From Mycolicibacterium flavescens (GTDB lineage Bacteria; Actinomycetota; Actinomycetes; Mycobacteriales; Mycobacteriaceae), in assembly GCA_900637135.1 (NCBI GenBank), contig LR134353.1, positions 3,038,001 through 3,102,000 of the forward strand: DNA of 64,000 nt, read 5' to 3'. The notes under the pieces were generated by a model. That model searched no databases. It saw only the letters and a list, made by a program, of their open reading frames with translations, and was not told where the DNA came from. Made by a program: the position numbers and the translations under genes. How positions within the stretch are numbered: position 1 is the stretch's first letter; every line of letters begins with the position of its first letter. Below, piece by piece: positions 1 through 9,111 of this stretch.

Positions 1-374
1 GGGTGCTGTCAGAGGAGTCCGTGCGGCTCATGCGCACCGACCGCCTGACCGACGAGCAGAAGCGCCAGGACTTCCTCGGCGCCCCGTTCTGGGTGGGCCG
101 CGGGTTCGGGCTGAACCTGTCGGTGGTGACCGATCCGGCGAAATCCCGTCCGCTGTTCGGGCCCGGCGGGCTGGGCACGTTCAGCTGGCCCGGTGCGTAC
201 GGCACATGGTGGCAGGCCGACCCGTCCGCGGATCTGATCCTGATCTACCTGGTCCAGAACCTGCCCGATCTCAACGTCGACATGGCCGCGATCGCGGGCA
301 ACACCTCGCTGGCCAAGCTGCAGAGCGCTCAGCCGAAATTCGTCCGCCGGACCTACCAGGCACTCGACATCTGA
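1..374 (+). CDS. Serine hydrolase (class C beta-lactamase-like), C-terminal part
   Basis: This is the 3' end of a gene that begins before the window; the frame is open from base 3 and stops at 374. The visible 120 or so residues resemble the end of the serine beta-lactamase/esterase fold (EstB and penicillin-binding-protein-like hydrolases). A stretch GPGGLGTFSWPGAYGTWW occupies the place where the third active-site motif (KTG/HTG-like) and the following beta strand lie in this family. The catalytic SxxK and YxN motifs would be upstream and cannot be checked. Substrate is unknown. The next gene starts 18 bases downstream on the same strand, so the two could be cotranscribed. Confidence 0.75.
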   Translation, partial: VLSEESVRLMRTDRLTDEQKRQDFLGAPFWVGRGFGLNLSVVTDPAKSRPLFGPGGLGTFSWPGAYGTWWQADPSADLILIYLVQNLPDLNVDMAAIAGNTSLAKLQSAQPKFVRRTYQALDI

Positions 375-391
375 GCGTTTAGTCTGGCGGC

Positions 392-1612
392 ATGACCCAG
401 CCGACAGTCCTGATCAGTGGCGCCGGGATCGCCGGGCCGTCGTTGGCGTTCTGGTTGACGCGCAACGGATATCGCGTTGTCGTCGTGGAGATCGCACCGG
501 GCGTGCGGCCCGGCGGCCAGACGGTCGATCTGCGCGGCGCCGGCGGCGACGTCGTCGAGCGGATGGGGCTGATCGACCAGATGCGGGCCCGCGCACTCGA
601 ACAGCGCGGTGCGGCCTGGGTGCGTTCCGACGGCAGCAGACGTGCCGAGATGCCGGTGACCGCGTTCGACGGCAACGGTCTGGTGTCGAAGTTGGAGATC
701 CTGCGCGGCGATCTGGTCGACGTGCTGTACCAGGCCACTCGCGACTCCGTCGAATACCGTTTCGGACAGCGGATCTCGGACCTTCGCGAAGTCGACGCGG
801 GAGTCGAGGCGACGCTGGCCGACGGCACCGTGCTGCACGCCGACCTCGTCGTCGGCGCCGACGGTCCGCATTCGGCGGTGCGCCGCCTGGCCTTCGGCCC
901 CGAGGAACAGTTCGTCAAGCCGATCGGCGGATACAACGCCTGGTTCTCCGCGCCCGACAGCGTCGGACTCGACGGCTGGTACCTGCTCTACCAGGCTCCC
1001 GGCGGCCTGAACGCCTCGATGCGGCCCTCCCACGATCCCGCAATCGCCAAGGCCGGCCTGGCTTTTCGATCCGAGCCGATTGAGTACGACCGGCACGACC
1101 CCGACCAACAGCGCCGGATCCTCGCCGAGCGGTTCGCAGGCGCCGGGTGGGAGTGCGATGCGCTGCTGGCCGCCGCCGACCAAGCCGACGACTTCTACTT
1201 CGATTCCTTCGCCCAGATCCACATGCCGTCATGGTCGACGGGACGCGTCACCCTCGTCGGAGATGCCGGATACTGCGCATCGCCGCTGTCGGGCATGGGT
1301 ACGAGCCTCGCCCTTGTCGGCGCCTATCTTCTCGCGGGTGAACTGGGCCCGGCGGATTCGGTCGAGGCCGACGGTATCGCCGAGGCGCTGGCGCGGTACG
1401 AGTCGCGGATGCGCCCCTACGTCGACACCTGCCAGAAGTTGAACAACACGATCGACCGGTACGCACCGATGAAGGAGTCCGACATCGCGGTCAACGCGGC
1501 GGTGATGAAGTGGATGCAGCGCTGGCCGTTTCGACCGGTGGCCGCGCGGCTGTGGTTCACGACGGCCGATTCGATCGAGCTGCCGGACTATCCGGCCATG
1601 GTGGGCAACTGA
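392..1612 (+). CDS. FAD-dependent monooxygenase (PHBH/TetX-like)
   Basis: A 406-residue flavoprotein hydroxylase. The N-terminal dinucleotide-binding motif GAGIAGPSLAFWL lies at about residues 9-21, an acidic beta-2 end follows (VVVVEIAP), and the second FAD motif GDAGYCASPLSGMG is near residues 290-303, with the DG motif (VVGADGPHSAVRR) around 150-163. This arrangement is that of group A monooxygenases, which use NAD(P)H and oxygen to hydroxylate aromatic or polyketide-type substrates. The substrate cannot be read from sequence. Length is normal for the family. The ATG start has only an 18-base spacer after the preceding stop and no strong Shine-Dalgarno sequence. Confidence 0.85.
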   Translation: MTQPTVLISGAGIAGPSLAFWLTRNGYRVVVVEIAPGVRPGGQTVDLRGAGGDVVERMGLIDQMRARALEQRGAAWVRSDGSRRAEMPVTAFDGNGLVSKLEILRGDLVDVLYQATRDSVEYRFGQRISDLREVDAGVEATLADGTVLHADLVVGADGPHSAVRRLAFGPEEQFVKPIGGYNAWFSAPDSVGLDGWYLLYQAPGGLNASMRPSHDPAIAKAGLAFRSEPIEYDRHDPDQQRRILAERFAGAGWECDALLAAADQADDFYFDSFAQIHMPSWSTGRVTLVGDAGYCASPLSGMGTSLALVGAYLLAGELGPADSVEADGIAEALARYESRMRPYVDTCQKLNNTIDRYAPMKESDIAVNAAVMKWMQRWPFRPVAARLWFTTADSIELPDYPAMVGN

Positions 1613-1622
1613 ACTCCACGCG

Positions 1623-2171
1623 CTACTGCATGCTGCGCGAGAGGACGCGCCCGAACTGCAGCAGCCGCTGCATCTGAGCGAGCCCGCCGTTGTCGACGGA
1701 CTTGTAGTAGCGGAACGACTCGCAGTAGACGTCGGATTCGGTGGCCGACTTCTGCCGTGCGCGGGTGATCAGTTGGGTGTACATCCGCAACCTGACCTCC
1801 GACAGGCGCCGGGTGCCGTCGTCGAGCACCTCGTACTCGGTAGTCAGCACGTGATCGGTGATCGTCGACAACAGGATCGTGCGCACGGAGGCGTTGAGCA
1901 CGCGACGGTCGCGGTCGGTCGACGACATCTCGTCGTCGGCGCGCCACATGATCAGCCGGTGCCCGTCGGTGAGGACGACCTCCTGCCAAAGGGATTGGTC
2001 CTCCTCGCCCCACGGCTCGTCGATGTAGCCGCGCGACATGATGAACGACTTGATGATCGGCAGGTCCACCACCGACCGCAGTTGGTCGAGCGCGAGTTCG
2101 GGATCGCGTAGATACACCCTGGCCGCTTCGTCGACGCTGGAGTACGGCGCCCAGTCCTGCGGTGCGGGCAT
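1623..2171 (-). CDS. Conserved mycobacterial hypothetical protein (Rv2532c position)
   Basis: 182 residues, no signal peptide and no membrane segment. I do not recognise a catalytic motif. The protein is mixed alpha/beta, rich in charged residues, with a central LWQEVVLTDGHRLIMWRADD segment and a basic tail. It is the last gene of the pepQ-efp-nusB run: only three bases separate the nusB stop from its ATG, so it is almost certainly cotranscribed with nusB. In M. tuberculosis the gene after nusB (Rv2532c) is also an unknown; equivalence rests on position, not on an alignment. Function unknown. Confidence 0.65.
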   Translation of the reverse strand: MPAPQDWAPYSSVDEAARVYLRDPELALDQLRSVVDLPIIKSFIMSRGYIDEPWGEEDQSLWQEVVLTDGHRLIMWRADDEMSSTDRDRRVLNASVRTILLSTITDHVLTTEYEVLDDGTRRLSEVRLRMYTQLITRARQKSATESDVYCESFRYYKSVDNGGLAQMQRLLQFGRVLSRSMQ

Positions 2172-2174
2172 CGC

Positions 2175-2654
2175 CTATCCCCCGCTCCCCTCACCCCGCA
2201 CGGCCGCAGCGGCGGCACGAATCTGTGGCGTCACGAGCATCACCTGACCCAGCACTCCGTTGACGAAACCCGGTGAGTCGTCGGTGGATAACTGTTTGGC
2301 GAGTTCGACCGCCTCGTCGACGGCCACCGGTTCGGGGACGTCCTCGGCGTGCAGCAGTTCCCATACCGCAACCCGCAGGATCGCGCGATCGACGGCGGGC
2401 AGCCTCTCGAGCGTCCAGCCCTGCAGGTGGGAGGCGATCAGATCGTCGATGTGTGCGGCCTGCTCCGTCACACCACGGGCCACCGTCACCGTGTAGGGGT
2501 TGAGCGGCGATACGTCGGACTGGTTCTCGGCCAACGCATTTCGCGCATCGGCCACCTCGGCTGAGGTGAGCCCGCGGGCTTCGGCTTCGAAGAGCAGGTC
2601 GACGGCGCGCTTGCGTGCCTGATGCCTGCCCCGATCGCCCTTCCGGTCAGGCAT
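2175..2654 (-). CDS. nusB: Transcription antitermination factor NusB
   Basis: 159 residues, the all-helical NusB fold. It binds boxA RNA together with NusE (ribosomal S10) in the rRNA antitermination complex. Supporting segments are the basic N terminus ([21 protein letters not shown], the RNA-binding arginine-rich helix) and the conserved core around [22 protein letters not shown] and the [23 protein letters not shown] stretch that closes most NusB proteins. The ATG overlaps the efp stop by eight bases, so translation is probably coupled to efp. The last 15 or so residues are a short glycine-rich tail. Confidence 0.96.
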   Translation of the reverse strand: MPDRKGDRGRHQARKRAVDLLFEAEARGLTSAEVADARNALAENQSDVSPLNPYTVTVARGVTEQAAHIDDLIASHLQGWTLERLPAVDRAILRVAVWELLHAEDVPEPVAVDEAVELAKQLSTDDSPGFVNGVLGQVMLVTPQIRAAAAAVRGEGSGG

Positions 2655-3210
2655 TCACCCGACCCAGGTAGCTGCCGTCGCGCGAATCGATCTTCAGCTT
2701 GTCGCCGGTGTTGATGAACAGCGGCACCTGGATCTCGGCACCGGTCTCGACAGTCGCGGGTTTGGTGCCCGCGCTGGAGCGGTCACCCTGCAGGCCCGGC
2801 TCGGTGTGGGTCACCTCGAGTTCGACAGTCACGGGCAACTCGAGGTAGAGCGGATTGCCGTCGTGGAAGGCGATCTGCACCGGCATGCTCTCCAGCAGGA
2901 ACCCAGCGGCGCGGCCGACGAGGGACTCGGGCAGCGGATGCTGCTCGTAGTCCTCGGAATCCATGAACACGAAATCCGAACCGTCGCGGTACAGGTAGGT
3001 CGCGTCGCGCCGGTCGACCGTCGCGGTCTCGACCTTCACCCCGGCGTTGTAGGTCTTGTCCACGGTCTTGCCCGAGACGACGTTCTTGAGCTTGGTGCGC
3101 ACGAAGGCCGGTCCTTTGCCCGGTTTGACGTGCTGGAACTCGATGATCTGCCAGAGTTGGCCATCGATCACCAGGACGAGCCCGTTCTTGAAGTCGGCCG
3201 TCGTTGCCAC
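2647..3210 (-). CDS. efp: Elongation factor P
   Basis: 187 residues, the usual EF-P length. EF-P binds the ribosome between the P and E sites and relieves stalling at polyproline. Three beta-barrel domains are recognisable: the KOW-like N domain ([20 protein letters not shown]), with the loop [17 protein letters not shown] whose lysine at the PGKG tip is the position modified in many bacteria, then OB domains II and III ending [19 protein letters not shown]. Start is GTG with an AAGGAG ten bases upstream. It lies 17 bases after the pepQ stop and overlaps nusB by eight bases. Confidence 0.97.
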   Translation of the reverse strand: MATTADFKNGLVLVIDGQLWQIIEFQHVKPGKGPAFVRTKLKNVVSGKTVDKTYNAGVKVETATVDRRDATYLYRDGSDFVFMDSEDYEQHPLPESLVGRAAGFLLESMPVQIAFHDGNPLYLELPVTVELEVTHTEPGLQGDRSSAGTKPATVETGAEIQVPLFINTGDKLKIDSRDGSYLGRVNA

Positions 3211-3227
3211 GTTGGTAGTACTCCTTG

Positions 3228-4373
3228 TCAGAGGATGGCCAGTTCCTTGGGGAACCGGGTGAGCAAGTCTGCTGTCTGATGTCGCCGGCTACCCGGCTCC
3301 ACGGTCTGATGTCGCCGGCTACCCGGCTCCGAAGCGCCGTCGCCGACGACGAGCGTGTCCTCGATGCGGACACCGCCACGGTCGGGCAGATAGACACCGG
3401 GCTCCACGGTCACCGCGGAGCCAGCAAGCAGTGTACCGACGGACGCCCCGCTGATTCCTGGCGCTTCGTGGATCTGCAGCCCCACGCCGTGGCCGAGGCC
3501 GTGGGTGAAGTTCTCGACGTAGCCGGCGTCGGCGATGACCTGCCGCGATGCAGCGTCGACGTCCTTGCACGCGACTCCGGGCGCCAGCGCCTCCCGGCCC
3601 GCCTTCTGAGCGGCCGAGACCAACGCGTAGATCTCGTATTGCCAGTCTGCGATCGGCGCGAGCACGAAGGTCCTGGTCATGTCCGAGTGGTAGCCGCTCA
3701 CCAAGGCACCGAAATCGATCTTGACGAAATCGCCGGCCGCCAGCACGGCATCGGTGGGCCGGTGATGCGGAATCGCCGAGTTCGGTCCGGCCGCCACGAT
3801 CGTCTCGAACGACGGTCCGTCGGCGCCGTGCTCGAGCATCAGCCATTCCAGTTCGCGGGCGACCTCCTTCTCGCTGCGCCCGGCCCGCAGCCCACCCCGG
3901 TCGACCAGATCCCGCAGTGCCGCGTCGGCGGCCTCGCACGCCAGCCGCAGCAACGCGACCTCGCCGGCGTCCTTGACTTCGCGCAGCGCTTCGACGGTCC
4001 CGGCCGCGCGCACCAGTTCGGTCCGCTCGCCGGCGGCCTTCTCGAGAACTGAAAAGGCATCGACGGTCACTACATGACTCTCGAAGCCGAGCCGGCGCAC
4101 GCCGTCGGCGGCGGCACGACCCGCCAGATGCGGTCCGCACGCCCGCTCGATGACGATCTCGGCGTCGGGCGCCTGCTGCCCTGCCTGCGTGCGATAGCGC
4201 CCGTCGGTTGCCAACACCGGCGTTTCGTCGTCCGTCTTGATCAGCAGCGCGGCGTTGGAGCCGGTGAACCCGCTCAGATAGCGCACGTTGACCAGGTCCG
4301 ATACCAACATGGCATCGATTTCGGATTTGGCCAGCCGCTCGCGCAGCCGGTCCCGGCGCTGTGAAATAGTCAC
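3228..4373 (-). CDS. pepQ: Xaa-Pro dipeptidase / aminopeptidase P family (M24)
   Basis: 381 residues. The N-terminal creatinase-like domain runs to about residue 130, followed by the pita-bread metallopeptidase domain. Metal ligands of M24 enzymes are visible: [16 protein letters not shown] (two Asp), [14 protein letters not shown] (His) and ITVEPG-type [20 protein letters not shown] (two Glu). It should remove N-terminal residues before proline using two metal ions. Start is GTG, divergent from the next gene with 33 bases between. Oddity: just before the conserved C terminus [12 protein letters not shown] there are two in-frame copies of EPGSRRHQT(V/A), encoded by a 30-bp tandem DNA repeat (listed separately). 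Confidence 0.93.
   Translation of the reverse strand: MTISQRRDRLRERLAKSEIDAMLVSDLVNVRYLSGFTGSNAALLIKTDDETPVLATDGRYRTQAGQQAPDAEIVIERACGPHLAGRAAADGVRRLGFESHVVTVDAFSVLEKAAGERTELVRAAGTVEALREVKDAGEVALLRLACEAADAALRDLVDRGGLRAGRSEKEVARELEWLMLEHGADGPSFETIVAAGPNSAIPHHRPTDAVLAAGDFVKIDFGALVSGYHSDMTRTFVLAPIADWQYEIYALVSAAQKAGREALAPGVACKDVDAASRQVIADAGYVENFTHGLGHGVGLQIHEAPGISGASVGTLLAGSAVTVEPGVYLPDRGGVRIEDTLVVGDGASEPGSRRHQTVEPGSRRHQTADLLTRFPKELAIL
3274..3333. repeat. 30-bp tandem repeat inside the 3' end of pepQ
   Basis: Two copies of a 30-bp unit with the core GTCTGATGTCGCCGGCTACC followed by CGGCTCC; cores at 3274-3300 and 3304-3330, which are identical over 27 bases. The period is a multiple of three, so pepQ gains two copies of a ten-residue peptide without a frameshift. 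The perfect identity suggests a recent duplication or copy-number variability. Confidence 0.9.
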
Positions 4374-4406
4374 GGTCGATGACGCTACTCGCTAAGGTGA
4401 GGCCCC

Positions 4407-4952
4407 ATGAGTAAGTGGTTGCTGCGCGGACTGGTGTTCGCGACCCTGATGGTGATCGTGCGATTGCTGCAGGGCGCGCTGATCAACGCGTGGGAAACCA
4501 AGGCCGGATTGATCAGCGTCGTCCTGGTCGTTCTGTTCGCCGTCGCGGTGTTCATCTGGGGGTTCGTCGACGGCCGCGCCGACGCCCGCGCCAACCCGGA
4601 CCCGGACCGCCGCGGAGACCTGGCAATGATCTGGCTGCTGGCCGGCCTGTTCGCCGGGATCGTCAGCGGCGCGGTGGCTTGGTTCATCTCGCTGTTCTAC
4701 AAGGGGCTCTACGTCGAGGCGCTCGTCAACGAGCTCACCACCTTCGCGGCGTTCACCGCGCTGCTGGTGTTCCTGATGGCGCTCGCCGGGGTGGCCCTCG
4801 GCCGCTGGCTCGTCGACCGCAAGGCCGACCAGACCCCGCACCTGCACCGCGCCGGTGAGGACGACCGCGCGGACACCGACGTGTTCGCTGCCGTCAGCCA
4901 ACCGGGTACCGACGAGACCACCCAGAGCGCGCCCCGCGACGACCGGGTCTAG
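4407..4952 (+). CDS. Four-helix membrane protein, B-4DMT-type (Rv2536 position)
   Basis: 181 residues with four predicted membrane helices at about residues 4-22, 35-54, 73-95 and 108-130, then a hydrophilic acidic C-terminal tail of about 45 residues. The arrangement and location between pepQ and the aro operon match mycobacterial Rv2536, which is annotated as a B-4DMT family transporter. No substrate can be inferred. It is divergent from pepQ, with only 33 bases for both promoters. The following membrane gene begins 18 bases after its stop. Confidence 0.7.
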   Translation: MSKWLLRGLVFATLMVIVRLLQGALINAWETKAGLISVVLVVLFAVAVFIWGFVDGRADARANPDPDRRGDLAMIWLLAGLFAGIVSGAVAWFISLFYKGLYVEALVNELTTFAAFTALLVFLMALAGVALGRWLVDRKADQTPHLHRAGEDDRADTDVFAAVSQPGTDETTQSAPRDDRV

Positions 4953-4970
4953 CTGTAGGCCCAGCGCTCC

Positions 4971-5873
4971 GTGAACCCGGACGAGTTCTGCACGTCCGAC
5001 CAATGGAGCGTGCTGTCGTCCGCGTCCTCGAACTCCCAACTGGCCGGGGTCCTCGGCGGCTTCCTGATCACCGCGATCGCCCTGCTGTTCGATAAGAACA
5101 GCCGCGAAGGCGTGCACACCCTTGCGCTCTTCTCCTCGGCCGTCCTAGTCCTGATGCTCGACAGCTTCCTGTTCAGCTTGATCACCGGAACACAGGTGCC
5201 CGACGGAGCGCGCCGGGCCACCTGCGCGATCGCCTGGACTCAGGGTGCGGTGTCGACCGGGATGCTGGCCGCGGGAGCGGCAGCGTTGTTCGGCGGGCTC
5301 GGCTGGATGCTGGCCAGCCACGCCGTCAACAAGGTGAGCGACCAGGACCCCGCCGACGTGCGCGCTTACTGCTTCCTTGCCGAGCTCGGCGGTTGGCTGA
5401 CTTTCGCGGCCGCGATGACGGCGACGCTGATCGTGTCCGAGACCTCGATCGACTACCTGCGCTTCATGTGGGGGCACCGGCCCGCGGTGTGGGTCGAGGG
5501 CACCATCGTTGTCGCGGCCGCGGCATTCGTCATCGCCGACTTCGTGCTGGTGTACCTGCGCACCCGGACGTTGCGGAAGTCGTTGGCTGACACCGCCGAA
5601 CCGACGCTCCTCGAGCTTCGGTCGATCAAGTTCGCCACCATCGGCACCGTGGTGCTCGCGATCATCGGGTCCTGGCTCGCGGTCAGCCTGGCCCGCATCC
5701 CCGAGGCCTGGCTCACGGCGCCGAACCCCATGATCGTCATCTGCGTGCTGGTGCTCACGCTGGTGCTGCCGACGGTGATCTCGACGGCGATCTGCTACTC
5801 GGTGGCCAGCACCGACGGACAGCGGATCGGCCGAGGCCCGGCGAACCGCCAAGCTCGTCGTTTATCCCGGTAA
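4971..5873 (+). CDS. Polytopic membrane protein of unknown function
   Basis: 300 residues with about seven hydrophobic segments (near residues 24-42, 50-70, 92-118, 138-158, 174-196, 221-244 and 252-275). The start is GTG with no clear Shine-Dalgarno sequence, 18 bases after the preceding gene, which suggests one transcript. I recognise no transporter signature, conserved charged pair in a helix or enzymatic motif. The first 20 residues are polar and the C terminus ends in an arginine-rich stretch, consistent with a cytoplasmic C-terminal tail. It is the first gene of the block that is absent from M. tuberculosis between Rv2536 and aroD. Confidence 0.6.
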   Translation: MNPDEFCTSDQWSVLSSASSNSQLAGVLGGFLITAIALLFDKNSREGVHTLALFSSAVLVLMLDSFLFSLITGTQVPDGARRATCAIAWTQGAVSTGMLAAGAAALFGGLGWMLASHAVNKVSDQDPADVRAYCFLAELGGWLTFAAAMTATLIVSETSIDYLRFMWGHRPAVWVEGTIVVAAAAFVIADFVLVYLRTRTLRKSLADTAEPTLLELRSIKFATIGTVVLAIIGSWLAVSLARIPEAWLTAPNPMIVICVLVLTLVLPTVISTAICYSVASTDGQRIGRGPANRQARRLSR

Positions 5874-5922
5874 GGGGGTCCCGGCGCGATACTCTTGACC
5901 CGTTCTGGGGCAGGAGGAGCCG

Positions 5923-8900
5923 GTGGGCCCTGGCGAGAGCGGTCTGTCGATCGACGAGTTGCTCTATCGGGCCGTGCGCGCCATCAACCGCGGTGACCGC
6001 GCGACGGCCTCCGCCCTGGCCGGGCAGGTGCTGTCGGTCGATCGGGGTAACCCTGATGCCGAAGACCTTCTCGCAGCGTCGACGAGCCCCGGTGAAATAC
6101 GTCGACTGACCTTGATGTTCGTCGACCTGGTCGACTCGACGGTGTTGTCTACCCGCGTCGAGCCGGAGACGTACCGCGCCTTGGTGGGTCGCTACCGCGA
6201 GGAAGTGGTCCGGTTAGTCAACCACTACGAGGGCCACATCAGCTCGACCAAGGGCGACGGCCTGTTGGTGATGTTCGGTCATCCCAAGGCGCATGAGGAC
6301 GACGCATTGCGTGCGGTCACCGCGGGACTGGACATCACGCGGGCGGTCAGCCGGCTCGGCGAGCGGGCACAGCGCAGGTTCGGCCTGGCGCTGAACGTGC
6401 GCGTCGGCGTCCATCGGGGGGTGATCTACCTCGATCCCGCCGAGGACGACGTGTACGGGTTCGCCGCCAACTTGGTGCAACGAATTCAGTCGTTGGCCGA
6501 GCCGGGATCGGTGGCGGTATCGGATGCGGTTGCCGCCCTGGTCCATAACGCATTCGAACTCGCCGCATGTTCACCGGCCCGCGTGAAAGGCGTGGAGGAA
6601 CCGGTCTCCTTTCACCGAGTGCTCGCAGAACGGTCACAAGCGCCCTCATTGCGACCGGTGCCGCTGGTCGGCCGCGAGCAAGAACGTGCGTGGCTGCAGC
6701 AGGCGTGGCAGGAGACTCGACAAGGGCGGTCGACCCGGTCTGGTGTGGCGTTCCACGGTGAGCCAGGCATCGGTAAGACCAGGCTGGCGCAAGCCGCTGC
6801 CGAGCTCGTCGAGGACACGGGAGGAGCCGTCGTCGAGCTCTCCGGTTCGCCTCTGCATACCGACACCGGCCTTTATCCCGTGCGCAGGCTGTTGGAACGT
6901 CGTTGCGGAATCACGAGATTCACCGACGGCGCGGAGCGGCTCCGCCTGCTCGAGGCAGAACTGGAAGCTCGCGCACTGGATCCAGCATCGACTGTGCCGC
7001 TGCTGGCGCCGATCCTGGGTGTGGGGTCCGAACACGGCTACCACCCGGCCGCAGCGGAAGGCCGCACACTGTACGAGTCGATCGGCGCGGCGGCGCACCG
7101 CTACGTGTCGGCGTGCCTGGGCGGGCGCGCCGGTCTCGTCATCGCCGAGGACGTGCACTGGTTCGACCCATCGACGATTGAATTGCTCAACTCGATACTC
7201 AGCTCAGCGGAGGGGCAGCTGATGGTCGTGCTGACGGGACGCGATGGATCATGGCTAGAAATCGATTGGCCGATAACCTATTTCGAGCTCAGGGCGTTCT
7301 CCGAAGAAGAGTCCGACACGCTGATCGACACCCTGAATCCCACCGTGAGCGACGCGCAACGGGCCGCGGTGCGCCGCCGCTGCGATGGGATACCGTTTTA
7401 CATCGAACATGTCGTAGCGGGGCTGAACGGGTCGGGGCGAGACGAGCAGGTGCCCGACGCGCTCTATGAACCGCTGTTGGCCCGCCTGCACACTCGTAGG
7501 GACGTGGTGCCCGTGGTCGAGGCGGCGGCCGTTATCGGGCGCAGCGGTGATCTCGCACTACTACGTTCGGTAAGTACGAGCGAAGCCGAAATCGATCCCG
7601 TCGTGGACCAACTGGTGCAGGCTCGAGTTTTCGAGCCGACCCGCGACGACCGTTGGCAGTTCCGCCACGAATTGTTGCGCGAGCTTGCCCTCGAACTTGC
7701 ACCACCCAGCTTGCAACGGGAACTGCATGCGCGCGTCGCGCACGCCCTGGTGCACGGCGCGGACGGAGCCGAACCTGACTGGCGTGTGGTGGCACGCCAT
7801 TACGACATAGCGGAGCGGTTCGACGACGCGGTCGCCGCCTATCGAAAAGCCTGCGTCGACGCCCGACGTCGCGGCGCCGCGATGGAGGCATACGGATACC
7901 TGACCAACGCGCTCGATCGGCTTGCCCGCTGCGAACCGGGGCCCCGGCGCGACGGGACGGAGATCGCGATCCGGCTGGAACGGGGGTTCCTGATCGGGGC
8001 TGCACACGGCAGCATGAGCGGCGAGGGCCCCGCGGATTTCGAGCAGTGTCTGCAGATGACCGCCTCCGGCGGCTACGACGACGAACTCTACGCGACACTG
8101 ACCGCCCTGCTGAGCTACTACGTTCCTCGCGCCGATCTGCGGCGGGCACACGCGCTGCTGGACTCGATGGGCGGCCGGATCACCCGGGATCGACCCTGGA
8201 GTCACGCGGCGATCCAGTCGTCATTGGGTTCTGTCACTTGGCTGGAGGGTGACTTCATGACCGCGCGCGGGCACCTGCAGCAGGCACTCGACAGTCTCAC
8301 CGCCGTCCAGCCCCGCGATCCGGACACCGCGTGGTGGGGCAACACCGATCCGATCTCCGGAGCGCTCACGTATCTGGCGATGACGGACGTGCTCGACGGC
8401 GAACTCGATCGGGCCAGGGCGAAGCTGGCCGAGTCGGTACGCCATTGCGAGAGCCTGGGATTCCCGCTGAACGCATTCAATCGTGCGCACACGTATTTCA
8501 CGCAGGTGTGGGTTGCAATGGAGGCCGGCCAACTGGGGGACGCCGCCGTCCTCGCCGTCGAGATGCGCCGCTTCACAGAAGAATCCGGCCTCGATTTGTG
8601 GCGCATGGTCGCCGCGGCGCAGCACAACACCGTCAAAGGGTTGGCCGCGCTCGGAGCCGGCGCCGACCCCGAGACGCTGACAGTGCGGGCGCAGAAAATC
8701 GCGCGGTTCGTCGACGGTTCGCGAATGATGCAGCTCAACGTCTACCTCACCTACCACGACGGAGTCATCGGCCGCCTGTTGTGCGCTGCCGGAAGACACG
8801 ACCAGGCGCGCGAGCGGTTGGACATGTCGCTTCACCACGCAAAGGACACCGGTATGCGCTTCAATGACGCCGAGTTGATCAGGGTGCGCGCGCACACCCT

Positions 8901-9111
8901 GACCGACCTGCAAGCCCGCCGGGACACCCTGGCCGCCGCACTCGACCTCGCCCACAGTCAGGCCGCGCCCTTGTTCGAAATGCGCTGCCTGCTCGACACC
9001 TTCGATATCGACGGCCAAGCCGTCCGGCCGGAATTGGCTGACGCCGTGTGCCGCTTTGCCGGCGATGCACGGTGGCCTGAAGTCGCGCGTGCTGAACAGA
9101 TACTCGCATGA
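5923..9111 (+). CDS. Class III adenylate/guanylate cyclase domain - AAA ATPase - TPR protein
   Basis: 1062 residues. After about 55 helical residues, a class III nucleotide cyclase domain (about 58-210) carries both metal-binding aspartates (VDLVDST, D68; KGDGLLVMFG, D112) and the Asn/Arg pair (GFAANLVQRIQ). The canonical lysine of KTxGD is replaced, since the local sequence is SSTKGD, so nucleotide choice is uncertain. Next comes a STAND/AAA_16-type ATPase with Walker A GEPGIGKT (about 280-287) and Walker B LVIAEDVHW (about 405-413), then a helical TPR-like region to the end. No LuxR-type DNA-binding domain is present, unlike several relatives. GTG start follows AGGAGG. Its stop overlaps the next ATG (ATGA). 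Confidence 0.88.
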   Translation: MGPGESGLSIDELLYRAVRAINRGDRATASALAGQVLSVDRGNPDAEDLLAASTSPGEIRRLTLMFVDLVDSTVLSTRVEPETYRALVGRYREEVVRLVNHYEGHISSTKGDGLLVMFGHPKAHEDDALRAVTAGLDITRAVSRLGERAQRRFGLALNVRVGVHRGVIYLDPAEDDVYGFAANLVQRIQSLAEPGSVAVSDAVAALVHNAFELAACSPARVKGVEEPVSFHRVLAERSQAPSLRPVPLVGREQERAWLQQAWQETRQGRSTRSGVAFHGEPGIGKTRLAQAAAELVEDTGGAVVELSGSPLHTDTGLYPVRRLLERRCGITRFTDGAERLRLLEAELEARALDPASTVPLLAPILGVGSEHGYHPAAAEGRTLYESIGAAAHRYVSACLGGRAGLVIAEDVHWFDPSTIELLNSILSSAEGQLMVVLTGRDGSWLEIDWPITYFELRAFSEEESDTLIDTLNPTVSDAQRAAVRRRCDGIPFYIEHVVAGLNGSGRDEQVPDALYEPLLARLHTRRDVVPVVEAAAVIGRSGDLALLRSVSTSEAEIDPVVDQLVQARVFEPTRDDRWQFRHELLRELALELAPPSLQRELHARVAHALVHGADGAEPDWRVVARHYDIAERFDDAVAAYRKACVDARRRGAAMEAYGYLTNALDRLARCEPGPRRDGTEIAIRLERGFLIGAAHGSMSGEGPADFEQCLQMTASGGYDDELYATLTALLSYYVPRADLRRAHALLDSMGGRITRDRPWSHAAIQSSLGSVTWLEGDFMTARGHLQQALDSLTAVQPRDPDTAWWGNTDPISGALTYLAMTDVLDGELDRARAKLAESVRHCESLGFPLNAFNRAHTYFTQVWVAMEAGQLGDAAVLAVEMRRFTEESGLDLWRMVAAAQHNTVKGLAALGAGADPETLTVRAQKIARFVDGSRMMQLNVYLTYHDGVIGRLLCAAGRHDQARERLDMSLHHAKDTGMRFNDAELIRVRAHTLTDLQARRDTLAAALDLAHSQAAPLFEMRCLLDTFDIDGQAVRPELADAVCRFAGDARWPEVARAEQILA

